DNA from: Paenibacillus_L residui
GTDB taxonomy: Bacteria; Bacillota; Bacilli; Paenibacillales; NBRC-103111
Assembly: GCF_042677205.1 (NCBI RefSeq)
Contig: NZ_JBHTIU010000039.1
Coordinates: 1 to 64,000 of the forward strand
Direction of reading: 5' to 3'
Length of the DNA stretch: 64,000 nt
The notes below the pieces were generated by a model that saw only the letters and a program-made list of their open reading frames with translations, made no database searches and was not told where the DNA came from. Numbering within the stretch: the first letter of the stretch is position 1; each line of letters begins with the position of its first letter. Shown here piece by piece: positions 28,210 to 37,338 of this stretch. The translations under genes and the position numbers were made by a program.

Positions 28210-29385
28210 CTAGCACTCAATGCTTAAAAACTTCTCCTGAGCCAGCAGGCTCGACCCTATAACGACTCCCTCGCTGCCAAGTGCGGAATATACGACCTGA
28301 TACGTATCCCGAAGTGGCTCCCAAACATACTGCTGCAGTTGATCATTTTCGAAGAAAGAACGGACCTCGTCGTATTTTTCCACCAGATCCCCGCTGACAA
28401 TGACCGTGTCGGGATTGTACAGGCAGATGACATTGGCAATTGTAATTCCGATAAATGTAATGGCACGGTCCAGTATGTTGGCCGCCCAAAACTGCCCTTT
28501 ACGGCGTTCTTCAAACAATTCATTCAGCGTGGAGATCGGTTTAATCTTATTCGACTCGGTTATTAGCGAGCTCTCCGCTATGTAGGTTTGAAGGCAGCCT
28601 ATTTTGCCGCACTCGCACATGACTCCGTTAGGATCGACAATCGTATGGCCAATCTCTCCTGCACTATTGGTTTCACCGCGATAGATTTCCCCGTTAATGA
28701 TTAGCGCGGAGCCGACTCCGGTACCGAAGCCGATCAGGGCCGTTCGCTTCGAGCCTTTGGCCGCACCGTAACAATATTCTGCCAGCGCTTTCACCTTAAG
28801 CTCGTTATCGACAGCCACCTCGTAACCGGTAATCGTTTTTAACGTTTCAGCCACGCGAACGTTTCTCCAGCCAAGCTGGGCCGATAATATAACTTCCCCG
28901 CTTTGCTCGTCTACAATTCCGGGCATCCCGATGCCAAGACCGATAATTTTGCCGGGGTCCATCCCCTCTTGCTCAATCATCGACTGCAATTCGAGGCCGA
29001 TCCGGTTCAGCGTCTGTTCCGCCGTTTCGGAGACTTCCCGGTTCACCTCGCGCAAACTGATAATGCGCCCGTCGAAATCGACCATTCCGATCCTGAATTT
29101 CGACTTATCCAGCTCTACTCCGGCGGTCAGTACCGAAGTACGGTCCAATTCCAGCATAGTCGCCTTTCTTCCTAAACCGGTCGTTACCTGCTCCTCCGTT
29201 TCCTTAACGAAACCCTGCTCATAGAGCTCGGCAACAATTCGCCCCACCGTAGTTGGACTCATCCCGGTTTTCTTGGCTATACTGGCTCGGGATATAGGAG
29301 AGCTGGACTTGATCAGTTGGAAGACGGTGGCCTTGTTTTTCTTTTTGATATAGTCCTGATCGTGTTTTTGCACGAGGACCGTCAC
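28210..29385 (-). CDS. ROK family transcriptional regulator (NagC/XylR-like)
   Basis: A 391-residue protein. The N-terminal winged helix-turn-helix (about residues 13-70, with ISRASIAKKTGMSPTTVGRIV) is fused to a ROK sugar-binding domain. That domain carries the zinc signature CECGKIGCLQTY. It probably represses the downstream asparaginase-dpp-peptidase genes in response to a sugar ligand. The start is GTG at 29385 with AAGGGGG close by; a GTG four codons on is the alternative. A consensus promoter lies upstream. Confidence 0.9.
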   Translation of the reverse strand: MTVLVQKHDQDYIKKKNKATVFQLIKSSSPISRASIAKKTGMSPTTVGRIVAELYEQGFVKETEEQVTTGLGRKATMLELDRTSVLTAGVELDKSKFRIGMVDFDGRIISLREVNREVSETAEQTLNRIGLELQSMIEQEGMDPGKIIGLGIGMPGIVDEQSGEVILSAQLGWRNVRVAETLKTITGYEVAVDNELKVKALAEYCYGAAKGSKRTALIGFGTGVGSALIINGEIYRGETNSAGEIGHTIVDPNGVMCECGKIGCLQTYIAESSLITESNKIKPISTLNELFEERRKGQFWAANILDRAITFIGITIANVICLYNPDTVIVSGDLVEKYDEVRSFFENDQLQQYVWEPLRDTYQVVYSALGSEGVVIGSSLLAQEKFLSIEC

Positions 29386-29519
29386 CTGCCCCCTTAATTA
29401 TTTTCTTCGAGGGAATAATAAAACTAAATATTCGCCGTTTTCCCTGTTATTTCTTCATTCAAGTCCTTTGTTAGAGGCTACTATGCAAAAACAACCCTTT
29501 ATATTCTCCAATGGTATTA

Positions 29520-29549
29520 ATAATAGCAGACTGTTTTTTTAAGTGTCAA
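29520..29549 (-). promoter_or_regulatory. sigma-A type promoter of the ROK regulator gene
   Basis: On the minus strand a perfect TTGACA is followed, 18 bases later, by TATTAT. It lies about 135 bases before the ROK regulator start. Confidence 0.65.
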
Positions 29550-30778
29550 TAATAATGTAAAGGTTCCATAAAGGATATTTAAGGAAGGCGGGCAGAGATT
29601 ATGGCAGATTCAGTAGCAGATCGCTTAATTATTCCATCCGTGAAATTAATTCAGTTAGCTGGTCTGCTTCTTCATAATAGGTAGGAGATGTTGAGAAGGT
29701 AGGTAACGGACATCGTAGGTAACAGACATCGCTGCCGTTATTGGGCTGATTTTCTCCTATTAGCCTTGCCAACGAACACGCCAGCCGTTATTGAACGCGA
29801 TGAGATACGTTGATTACTAAATAACGCCTTCTCAATCCGTAACACGGGAAAAACGCCCTTTTTGCCGCAAATAACGATTCCGATGAGACTGCCGATTAAT
29901 GGTGTGCAACTAAGATCATGTGGGAAACCTGCACGGTTTGGTTATAACGGACCCAAGGGACCTTAATCTCTTCGGAAGGGCCTTTCGGTAACTTTAACGG
30001 ACTGAGACGACCTTATTCCCAAGAAACGCACGCGAAAGTAGGAGAATTCTATAAAATAAGCGCATCTGTGTCCGTTTATTCTAAAAAAACCGCCTAATTT
30101 GACGAAATAGAGTCTCTCAGGTCCGTTACATTTTCGCTGTTATCCATTGCCAGTTTCATTGATGCTGCACCAATTCGCTTTTCACTTGTACAATCATCCT
30201 GTTACCTATTCTACATTAAATCGACAGCCCCCCGTTGTTCGTTTGGTGTAATTCAGTTCCCCTCTAATCAGAAAACCCACATTGCTTCATCGGGCCTTCG
30301 ACTGCTATCCCCTTCAATCAGAAACCAACAGTGCTTCAGTAGACCCTTCGACCACTATCCCCTTCAATCAGAAACCAACAGTGCTTCAACAGGCCTTCGA
30401 CTGCTATCCCCTTCAATCAGGAACCTATCGCTTCAAAATTTTCTCTCTCTCTCCACCATAAGAATTTATCCAGCCCTCATTCACTTTTGCAGAGCAACTA
30501 CAACTAAAAATAGACCCATCCTTTGACGACTGGGGCCAAATAGAATCTAAACCCATTCCATTCCTTCTAACCTTATTCCTTGCCTATCCAGTATGGAATC
30601 CTATTTTCCAAATTCATGGCGTATACGAGCTTCCTGAGTCAAAGGGATACTAGTCAAAAGGGAGAGAAAATGGAAACCTGCACACGAAATTCTGCACAAG
30701 ACGGAATCGCATTTAACGACTAGTGCACAATAAATGCTACTTTGGGGTTTACAGAAACGGGAAGTTATTTTCGTGCAC
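29550..30778. other. gene-free region of about 1.2 kb
   Basis: No frame with a ribosome site or family resemblance on either strand. It holds a short direct repeat (AGGTAACGGACATCG and AGGTAACAGACATCG near 29.7 kb), a GCGCATCTGTGTCCGTT motif near 30.06 kb and the 50-bp tandem repeats at 30259-30434. The look is that of decayed repeat elements. Confidence 0.6.
30259..30434. repeat. three and a half tandem copies of a 50-bp unit
   Basis: Copies at 30259-30308, 30309-30358, 30359-30407 and a partial one at 30408-30434. The core is CCCCTTCAATCAGAAACC, then CAACAGTGCTTCA, then CCTTCGACTGCTAT. The end-start junction (CCTTCGACTGCTATCCCCTT) also occurs with one change at 4145-4166 on the opposite strand. 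Confidence 0.9.
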
Positions 30779-30811
30779 AAAAAAACACCAGACTGCGAAA
30801 CTGCAGTCTGG
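30779..30811 (-). terminator. terminator of the YeiH-family gene
   Basis: On the minus strand CCAGACTGC pairs with GCAGTCTGG around a six-base loop and is soon followed by TTTTTTT. It lies about 140 bases after the stop of the exporter gene. Confidence 0.8.
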
Positions 30812-30949
30812 TCGACTCATTCTGGACGAAGCGAATGTGAAGGGGCGGCATGTGCTCGACTACCGTCATGCGACGCCAAAACCGCGTGCTGGGAGTCGTG
30901 GGCGGTTTATTGGGATTTCTTCACCAATTTCAACCGGATCCACTTGCTG

Positions 30950-31984
30950 TTAGGCCAAATTCAGAAGATGAACGAGACCAAAACCCAATGCCGACAGCAG
31001 GACCGAACCGATAAGACCGGCAGCGAACGACTTCATACCGAGACGCCGGAACGTAACCAGATCCACATTTAACCCTAGACCGGCCATCGCCATGGCGATC
31101 AACATGTAGGCCACCGTCACTATTACGCCGGCTACATCCGACGATACGATGTTGAGAGAATTAATTCCGCTGACGATCAGGAAGCCCACTATAAACCACG
31201 GAATCGGAATGGACTTCCAGGAGGTTCCACTACTGCCTTTACTATGTTCCGACCGGCTGGCCCATATCCCGATTAGAATGGCTACCGGGACTAACAAAGC
31301 GACCCTCGTCAGTTTGACAATTACAGCCATATCTACGGCTTCGCTGCCTACCGGATCGGATGCGGCAATGACGTGAGCTATTTCATGCAAGGTTCCCCCT
31401 GAGAAAATACCGTACCCCAGATCCGATAACCCGATAACCGGATACATAAATGTATAAATTAATGTAAAAAGCGTCCCCAGAATCGCGACCATGGCTGCTC
31501 CTATGGCCGTTTCCTCGTCCTTTGCTTTAATTTGCGGAGCAATGGCCACCACGGCCGCCGCACCGCAGATGGCGGTACCGCAAGCCGTCAGTATGCCTAG
31601 CCGTTTCTCCACTTTGAACAAACGGGCAAGCCCGTATACGACCGTTAGCGCAAAGCAGATGACAATGATCGCCATCAGGAATACTTTGGGGCCGGCATGC
31701 ACGATATCCATTAAATTAAGCCGCATCCCCAGCAAAATGATCCCGAGGCGAAGCAGTTTTTTGCTAGAAAAGTTGGTACCGGCTATGAGCCTGTCCGGCA
31801 CCCCTATCGTCGCCCTCCAAAAAATCCCGATCAAGATGGCGATGACAAGCTGCCCCATGATACTGAGGAAAGGAAACCCGGCCAAATATTTGGCGACGAG
31901 TGCAATAATCAGCGTTAGTCCGATGCCGAGCGCAAAACCGGCGGTTTGTCTTTTTTTATTTTGTCGAGTTAACGGTTCCCCCAT
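30950..31984 (-). CDS. YeiH family putative sulfate exporter
   Basis: About 344 residues and roughly ten membrane segments, of the UPF0324/YeiH family. Recognisable blocks are GIILLGMRLNL, LTACGTAICGAAAVVAIAP and GTLHEIAHVIAA. The family name rests on annotation more than on transport data. The ATG at 31984 (MGEPLTRQNKK) has GAGGTGGG seven bases upstream; the GTG four codons earlier lies inside that ribosome site. It is monocistronic, with its own promoter and terminator. Confidence 0.88.
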   Translation of the reverse strand: MGEPLTRQNKKRQTAGFALGIGLTLIIALVAKYLAGFPFLSIMGQLVIAILIGIFWRATIGVPDRLIAGTNFSSKKLLRLGIILLGMRLNLMDIVHAGPKVFLMAIIVICFALTVVYGLARLFKVEKRLGILTACGTAICGAAAVVAIAPQIKAKDEETAIGAAMVAILGTLFTLIYTFMYPVIGLSDLGYGIFSGGTLHEIAHVIAASDPVGSEAVDMAVIVKLTRVALLVPVAILIGIWASRSEHSKGSSGTSWKSIPIPWFIVGFLIVSGINSLNIVSSDVAGVIVTVAYMLIAMAMAGLGLNVDLVTFRRLGMKSFAAGLIGSVLLSALGFGLVHLLNLA

Positions 31985-32043
31985 ACTTTCTCCCACCTCT
32001 GCTGCTTGTCATTATTTGAACATGCTTATTCCTTACGCTATTC

Positions 32044-32110
32044 ACTATAAAGCGGGGAAAGCAAAATGTGAAATACCGATATGCTATTCTGAGCATTAGT
32101 TTTTCTAATG
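32044..32110 (-). promoter_or_regulatory. promoter and upstream dyad of the YeiH-family gene
   Basis: On the minus strand TTCACA and TATAGT are spaced by 17 bases (32044-32072). Upstream lies a perfect dyad CATTAG-TTTTT-CTAATG (32094-32110), fitting the T-N11-A pattern of LysR activator sites. LysR-type control is known for YeiH relatives in other bacteria, but no LysR gene is adjacent here. The remainder to 32388 holds only short hairpins. Confidence 0.5.
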
Positions 32111-32388
32111 ATTGCTGCGTAATCGCGGGGAAGCCTTAATGCCGTAAGGGCGTTTTTTGTGTATCACTAATGAATTTCAGACTGGCAGGCCATATTAAGA
32201 AAAAGCTCCTAACGGAGCCTTTTCGAAGACGAATAACCCGGTTTTAAAGGTAGCTTTTTATGCCAATTAGAAAGTTGTTCCATTTTAATGCTTTAATGAA
32301 CATGAACTTTCTAATGTGATAAGAAAAAGCTTCTAGCTTTTCATGCCGATAGGGATCCTTTGTACTAACGCCAAGCGAAAGGATATAT

Positions 32389-33975
32389 ATGTTCATGAAA
32401 AAAATCATTCTGATTTTATTAATCAATGCAGCGTTGTTGGCCGGTTGTCAGACAAGGCCGCCGAACATGCACCAGCTGCACACTCAATCGGAGCGGACTC
32501 CATCATCGAAGCCCGTTATTTTGCTTATGGCGGATTCCATCATGGATAAGCCCCTACAGGAGGCGATCCGGAACGGGCAGGCTCCTGCTTTCGAATTTCT
32601 AATCACCCATGGACGTTACTATCCCGATGTGGTGAGCTCTTTTCCTACCATGTCGGTAACGGTCGACAGCACTTTATTAACCGGAACCCATCCCGATCAG
32701 CATCGTATTCCCGGTCTCGTTTGGTTCAATGCCGGCGAGCAGCGGGTCATTAATTACGGCACCGGTCTGCGGGAAGTTATCAAGCAAGGGCCCAATCAGG
32801 TTCTTACAGACAGTCTCCTTCATTTGAACAATAGACATTTAAACCCGGACATCCGGACGATTCATGAACAGTTGGCAGACCACGGGAAAGAATCGGCATC
32901 CATAAATGCATTGATTTATAGTGGAAATACAAAGCATAAGCTTGTCCTGCCGGATTCGGTCGCATCCCTATCTCCTTTACCCTCTGAATTAGAAACCCAA
33001 GGTCCCAAGCTACTTTCTCTTGGCGTATTGTCACAGCATAATCCGGCTAATCAGTGGAATACGTTTGTATGGCAAAGCTACGGCATCAATAACAAATTTT
33101 CGGCTGAAGAGCTGAAAATGATGATTAAGGAAAACCGGCTGACGGATTTAAATGTAGTTTACTTCCCGGATAACGACTTGATCGTCCATCGGAAAGGACC
33201 GGAAACGCTGAAAGGGATTAGAGAGATGGATCAACAGCTTCAGGAAATTTTGAATGCATACGGATCTTGGGAAGAATCGCTTAAGCAAGCGATATGGATA
33301 GTGATGGGAGACAGCGGACAAGCGGTGATCGGCGCCGACCGCAATAAATCCGTCATTCCTCTCAAGGAGAGGCTCGGAGCGTACCGGATTGCCGATCAGA
33401 ATCCACCTGCTGCCGGTCAAGATCAGATGGTCCTCTGTGTGAATGAACGGATGGCCTACGTCTATTTGTTAACGCCCGATCTGAGCTTCGAAGACGTAGC
33501 CGAACAATTGCGTCAGGATGACAGAATGGATGTAATCGCGTGGAAAGAAAATGACGGGGTCAGGGTTCGGGCGGGAGGCAGCGAGAAAACCTTGCATTAC
33601 AACGTTAACGGAACTTACGTGGATACCTACAATCAGAAATGGTCTCTCCAAGGTGATCATGATCTGCTGGATATTACGGTAAGCGAAGGGGACAATAAAA
33701 TCCAATACGGCTCCTATCCTGATGCACTCCAAAGGCTGTACAGCTCGTTAAATTCCCACGAGGGCCGATATCTGGTCATTACTGCGAAACCCGGATATGA
33801 ATTCATCGGAGATGGCTCTCCCACTCATGTAGGCGGAGGAGGACATGGCTCACTGCATAAAGACGATTCCCTGGTCCCGCTTATCGTAACGGGAACCGAT
33901 TTGCTGCCACATTCTCTGCGATTAGTAGACATGAAACCATGGCTTCTCCAGTTATTAAATGTAAAAAACGATTAA
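32389..33975 (+). CDS. lipoprotein of the type I phosphodiesterase/nucleotide pyrophosphatase superfamily
   Basis: A 528-residue lipoprotein (LAGC lipobox near residue 20) with an alkaline-phosphatase-like fold. The first metal site ILLMADSIMD is followed by the nucleophile region SSFPTMSVTVDSTLLTGTHP and HRIPGLVW. A C-terminal metal-binding HVGGGGHGSLHKDD follows. It should hydrolyse a phosphodiester or related ester on the cell surface; the substrate is unknown. It starts with ATG behind AAAGGAT and ends at a symmetrical hairpin. Confidence 0.85.
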   Translation: MFMKKIILILLINAALLAGCQTRPPNMHQLHTQSERTPSSKPVILLMADSIMDKPLQEAIRNGQAPAFEFLITHGRYYPDVVSSFPTMSVTVDSTLLTGTHPDQHRIPGLVWFNAGEQRVINYGTGLREVIKQGPNQVLTDSLLHLNNRHLNPDIRTIHEQLADHGKESASINALIYSGNTKHKLVLPDSVASLSPLPSELETQGPKLLSLGVLSQHNPANQWNTFVWQSYGINNKFSAEELKMMIKENRLTDLNVVYFPDNDLIVHRKGPETLKGIREMDQQLQEILNAYGSWEESLKQAIWIVMGDSGQAVIGADRNKSVIPLKERLGAYRIADQNPPAAGQDQMVLCVNERMAYVYLLTPDLSFEDVAEQLRQDDRMDVIAWKENDGVRVRAGGSEKTLHYNVNGTYVDTYNQKWSLQGDHDLLDITVSEGDNKIQYGSYPDALQRLYSSLNSHEGRYLVITAKPGYEFIGDGSPTHVGGGGHGSLHKDDSLVPLIVTGTDLLPHSLRLVDMKPWLLQLLNVKND

Positions 33976-33987
33976 TCACGAATAAAG

Positions 33988-34020
33988 CTTCAAACCTCAG
34001 CCGTTAGCTGAGGTTTGAAG
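33988..34020. terminator. 14-bp perfect hairpin between convergent genes
   Basis: CTTCAAACCTCAGC pairs with GCTGAGGTTTGAAG around CGTTA. It lacks a T-tract on either side but lies exactly between two convergent genes, so it probably serves both. Confidence 0.6.
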
Positions 34021-34024
34021 GCTG

Positions 34025-34300
34025 TCATTGTCCGGCGATTCTTCTGTTTCTGAATGGCTGAAGGACTCGCTGAACAACATTGGCCCCTCGGCCTCTGGCT
34101 AAACCGACGGCTGTCGCCCCCACTGCAAGCGCCAATGCCGACATCATCCACGGTCTGCGCCATTTAACGGCATTCCGCCGATTTCGGCCTCTGAACCAGG
34201 ACATCATCCACTGCATCTTTTTCACCGCCTGATATGGGATTATGGTTCGCATGTTCATTGACTGAACGCTATTAGTTTGCGGCGAAACCGGGGCGGACAT
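34025..34300 (-). CDS. small basic membrane protein of unknown function
   Basis: Up to 91 residues. The convincing part begins near MQWMMSWFRGRNRRNAVKW, with one membrane segment (MMSALALAVGATAVGLA) and a strongly basic C-terminus (VVQRVLQPFRNRRIAGQ). None of the in-frame ATGs has a good ribosome site; the one giving MQWMMSWF, with GGCGGTG upstream, is the best. Family unknown. Confidence 0.5.
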   Translation of the reverse strand: MSAPVSPQTNSVQSMNMRTIIPYQAVKKMQWMMSWFRGRNRRNAVKWRRPWMMSALALAVGATAVGLARGRGANVVQRVLQPFRNRRIAGQ

Positions 34301-34349
34301 GTTGATGAAGTTATTCCATATCTGCTACTCGATAACCAAGACGTGAACG

Positions 34350-35591
34350 TTACCCGAATAAAGTATTATCGACCTTCTCCAGAGTATAACGGCTGTCCGG
34401 TCCGGGGGACCGCTTAATCCATTTTCCCTTGGTAAAATCGGGAATGTTCATCGGGGCGCTTCCCAGTTGGATAGATTGCTCCGAAAGAACGGTAATCGCC
34501 ATCCAGACCGCCGTATCGTATACATCGATCGGTGTATCCGTTCCATACTTGATGCTTTCCGCGAAAGCCCGTAGGACCAAATAATCGATGCCGCCATGCC
34601 CTTCCCGGACTCCATCCTTCAAATAATGCTTCCAGATTGGATGCTCATACTGCTCCCGATACGAATCGAACGATTCCCATCGATGAGCCGGACTGCGGCC
34701 CTCTATATGTATGGAATTATTATCCTCCATCCATAAGCCTTTCGTTCCCTGCACTCTCCCGGCCCGTGAATAGGGACGCGGCAGGGTAGTATCATGGATG
34801 AGCTGTATCGTCTCTCCCCGTGCGCACTTGATCATCGTCGTCACGATATCGCCCTGGGCAAACTCCAGCTTGGCCAGAGGATGCTCCTCGCCCAGATTCT
34901 CGTTGACCCAATGGCGGATGCCGCGTGCCTTGGAGGACATAGATGTCAGGGAAAGCAAACGATTCCCCCGGTTGATATCCAAACATTTGGATATCGGGCC
35001 CAAGCCGTGAATCGGATACAGCTCACCGTTGCGGTGCAAATAATTGTGGAACCGGTTATGGCGGTTCTCTTCTCCCATGGCGACTTCATCCCGCAAATCA
35101 TGCTGATACCCGCATTGGCAATGGATCAATTCGCCGAAGAGGCCCTGCTTGACCATATTCAGCACGGCAAGCTCATCACGGCCATAGCAGCAGTTCTCCA
35201 GCAGCATACAGGGCAAGCCGGTTTCTTCGGAAGTGCGTACAAGCTCCCAGCATTCCTCCAGGGAAGCTGCTCCTCCAACTTCGATACCGGCATACTTGCC
35301 GGCCTTCATCGCGGCAATGGCAATTTCCGCATGAGTATTCCATGTAGTTGCAATGATAACCCCCTGCAAGTCATCGCGCTCCAGCATGGCTTTATAATCG
35401 CTATAGCCCTCCGCGGGACTTCCCGCTTGTTTCGCGATGGTCAATCCCATCTGCAGCCTGTCGTCATAAACGTCACAAACTGCCGTTACGGAGACATCAT
35501 CCATGGCCAACAATTCTTTCAATAAACTTCTTCCCCGCCCGCCTAATCCGATCACGCCGAGCTGGATAACCGATTTCCCTGAATGGATCAC
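34350..35591 (-). CDS. Gfo/Idh/MocA family oxidoreductase
   Basis: A 413-residue NAD(P)-dependent dehydrogenase. The Rossmann motif QLGVIGLGGRGRSLL is near residue 10, VCDVYDDR follows, then the conserved GKYAGIEVGGA (EKP-like position, here EVG). The C-terminal substrate domain has HRNGELYPIHGLGPISK. The family oxidises or cleaves sugars and their glycosides; some close relatives are glycosidases. It starts with GTG behind AGGAGGAG. A single gene with no adjacent sugar transporter. Confidence 0.9.
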   Translation of the reverse strand: MIHSGKSVIQLGVIGLGGRGRSLLKELLAMDDVSVTAVCDVYDDRLQMGLTIAKQAGSPAEGYSDYKAMLERDDLQGVIIATTWNTHAEIAIAAMKAGKYAGIEVGGAASLEECWELVRTSEETGLPCMLLENCCYGRDELAVLNMVKQGLFGELIHCQCGYQHDLRDEVAMGEENRHNRFHNYLHRNGELYPIHGLGPISKCLDINRGNRLLSLTSMSSKARGIRHWVNENLGEEHPLAKLEFAQGDIVTTMIKCARGETIQLIHDTTLPRPYSRAGRVQGTKGLWMEDNNSIHIEGRSPAHRWESFDSYREQYEHPIWKHYLKDGVREGHGGIDYLVLRAFAESIKYGTDTPIDVYDTAVWMAITVLSEQSIQLGSAPMNIPDFTKGKWIKRSPGPDSRYTLEKVDNTLFG

Positions 35592-35638
35592 TCTATCTCC
35601 TCCTAGAATTGTTGTTCTAACCTATTCCGCAGGATGGC

Positions 35639-35664
35639 AAAAAAGAAGCGCTTCCACAAGCGCT
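35639..35664 (-). terminator. terminator of the purine permease gene
   Basis: On the minus strand AGCGCTT pairs with AAGCGCT around GTGG and is followed by TCTTTTTT. Confidence 0.85.
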
Positions 35665-35778
35665 CCTAATTGTTTGTTAAAAACGGCCACGCTCCCCCGC
35701 ATGGTTTAATTATATCAATGGAACGGTCTTAACCGAAAGGGTGCGGGGGAACGAATTTATGTCCATAAATGCCGCCGG

Positions 35779-37068
35779 TTAGTGTGCTGGGAAAAAGACC
35801 ATTTGCAGTGCAAAAATGACACCTAATGCATACAATAGCGGATGGACCTCCCGCCCCTTGCCGCTGAACAGCTTCATCAGCGGATAAGTAATGAAGCCGA
35901 TCGCTATTCCCGTCGCAATGCTCGAAGTGAGAGGCATGCTGATCATGATCGCGAACGCCGGGAAAGCTTCATCGAATTGTTTCCATTGGATACGCGCCAG
36001 CCCCTCCATCATAAAGCAGCCTACAATAATAAGCACGGGCGCCGTAATGGCCGGAAGGGAGGAAATTCCTTCGATGATCGGCGAGAAAAAGATCGACAGG
36101 AAGAACAGTCCGGCGACTACGACCGAAGTCAACCCGGTACGCCCCCCGGCCGCCACCCCCGCCGTCGATTCCACGTAGGCGCTGGATGGAGTGGTTCCCA
36201 TCAAGGAGCCCGCTGTTGTAGCCAAAGCGTCCGCCACCAGGGCCTGCTTCGCCCGGGGGAACGTATTTCCTTTCATTAATCCTGCCTGCTCAGCGACACC
36301 GATCATCGTTCCCGTCGTATCGAAGATGGTGACGAGCAAGAAGGCGAAGACAACCGTGTACAGCCCGTGGGAGAATACACCCGGAATGTCCAGATCAAAT
36401 AACACCGGTGCCGTAGGGAGGGCCACAACGCCCTTAAACTCCATCATTCCCATGATATATCCGATAATCGCCGTTACGGCCATGCCGATAAACAGAGCTC
36501 CATGGACCTTGCGCGCCATTAAAATTAAGGTAAGAAATAGCCCGACGAGAGTCAAAACGGTTACCGGCTGATGCAGGTCGCCAAAGGCTACCATGGTGGA
36601 TTCGTTGGCAACCACGATCCCCGACGATTTTAAACCGATGAAGGCGATGAACAGTCCGATTCCCGCAGTTATGCCGAACTTTAGCGGCGACGGAATCGAT
36701 GCAATCAGTGTCTCACGCAGTTTGGTGAAAGTGAGCAGCAGGAAAAGAACACCTGCCAGAAAGACCGTACCGAAGACCACCTGGTAGCTCACCCCATGAG
36801 AGGCAACGACCGAGGTGAAATAAACGTTCATTCCCATTCCCGGCGCCACCGCTATCGGATAGTTGGCTGCCAGGGCCATCGTCAGTGTTCCGATGATGGC
36901 GGCAATAACCGTTGCCGTAAACACCTGTTGAAAAGGCACACCCGCCCCCGAAAGAATAGCCGGGTTAACTACTACGATATAAACCATAGTCAGGAACGTA
37001 GTCACGCCCGCCGTCAATTCTGTATGGACATTGGTGCCGTTTTCCTTTAACTTGAACCATCTTTCCAT
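35779..37068 (-). CDS. NCS2 family purine permease (PbuG/AzgA-like)
   Basis: About 429 residues with 12-14 membrane segments. AzgA-subfamily motifs are LTAGVTTFLTMVYIVVVNP, NYPIAVAPGMGMNVYF, TIFDTTGTMIGV and GTTPSSAYVESTAGVAAGGR. Members import hypoxanthine, guanine or adenine. I prefer the ATG at 37068 (MERWFKLKENG), the normal family N-terminus, with AAGGAG eleven bases upstream. No purine riboswitch is recognisable in the leader. Confidence 0.92.
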   Translation of the reverse strand: MERWFKLKENGTNVHTELTAGVTTFLTMVYIVVVNPAILSGAGVPFQQVFTATVIAAIIGTLTMALAANYPIAVAPGMGMNVYFTSVVASHGVSYQVVFGTVFLAGVLFLLLTFTKLRETLIASIPSPLKFGITAGIGLFIAFIGLKSSGIVVANESTMVAFGDLHQPVTVLTLVGLFLTLILMARKVHGALFIGMAVTAIIGYIMGMMEFKGVVALPTAPVLFDLDIPGVFSHGLYTVVFAFLLVTIFDTTGTMIGVAEQAGLMKGNTFPRAKQALVADALATTAGSLMGTTPSSAYVESTAGVAAGGRTGLTSVVVAGLFFLSIFFSPIIEGISSLPAITAPVLIIVGCFMMEGLARIQWKQFDEAFPAFAIMISMPLTSSIATGIAIGFITYPLMKLFSGKGREVHPLLYALGVIFALQMVFFPAH

Positions 37069-37338
37069 GTCAAAAAAAGCTCCTTCCCGTATCTCATGCA
37101 AAACAACACTTCCGTATCCTAGTCCAAACCGGTTCCTTTGTCAACTGTAGAAAAATCCCCGATCTTTATTTAAATTATTACCGAAAAATTACAATCTCCC
37201 GAACCGAGCTTCCAATGCTTTACCTTTACTTTTTGTTAAAAGAGAGAGAAATAATCGTTTGACAAGAGTTCAATGAACGAAATCCTTTCCTTGGGCGTAC
37301 TATCTTCAGATTCGTCATCATATAAGGAGGTCATTCGA

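Noticed and set aside
30723..31072. Two overlapping plus-strand frames upstream of the YeiH-family gene
   Set aside because: They run through the minus-strand terminator hairpin and lack ribosome sites and recognisable sequence.
37102..37260. Possible purine riboswitch before the purine permease gene
   Set aside because: The conserved three-way junction sequences of purine riboswitches are not present.
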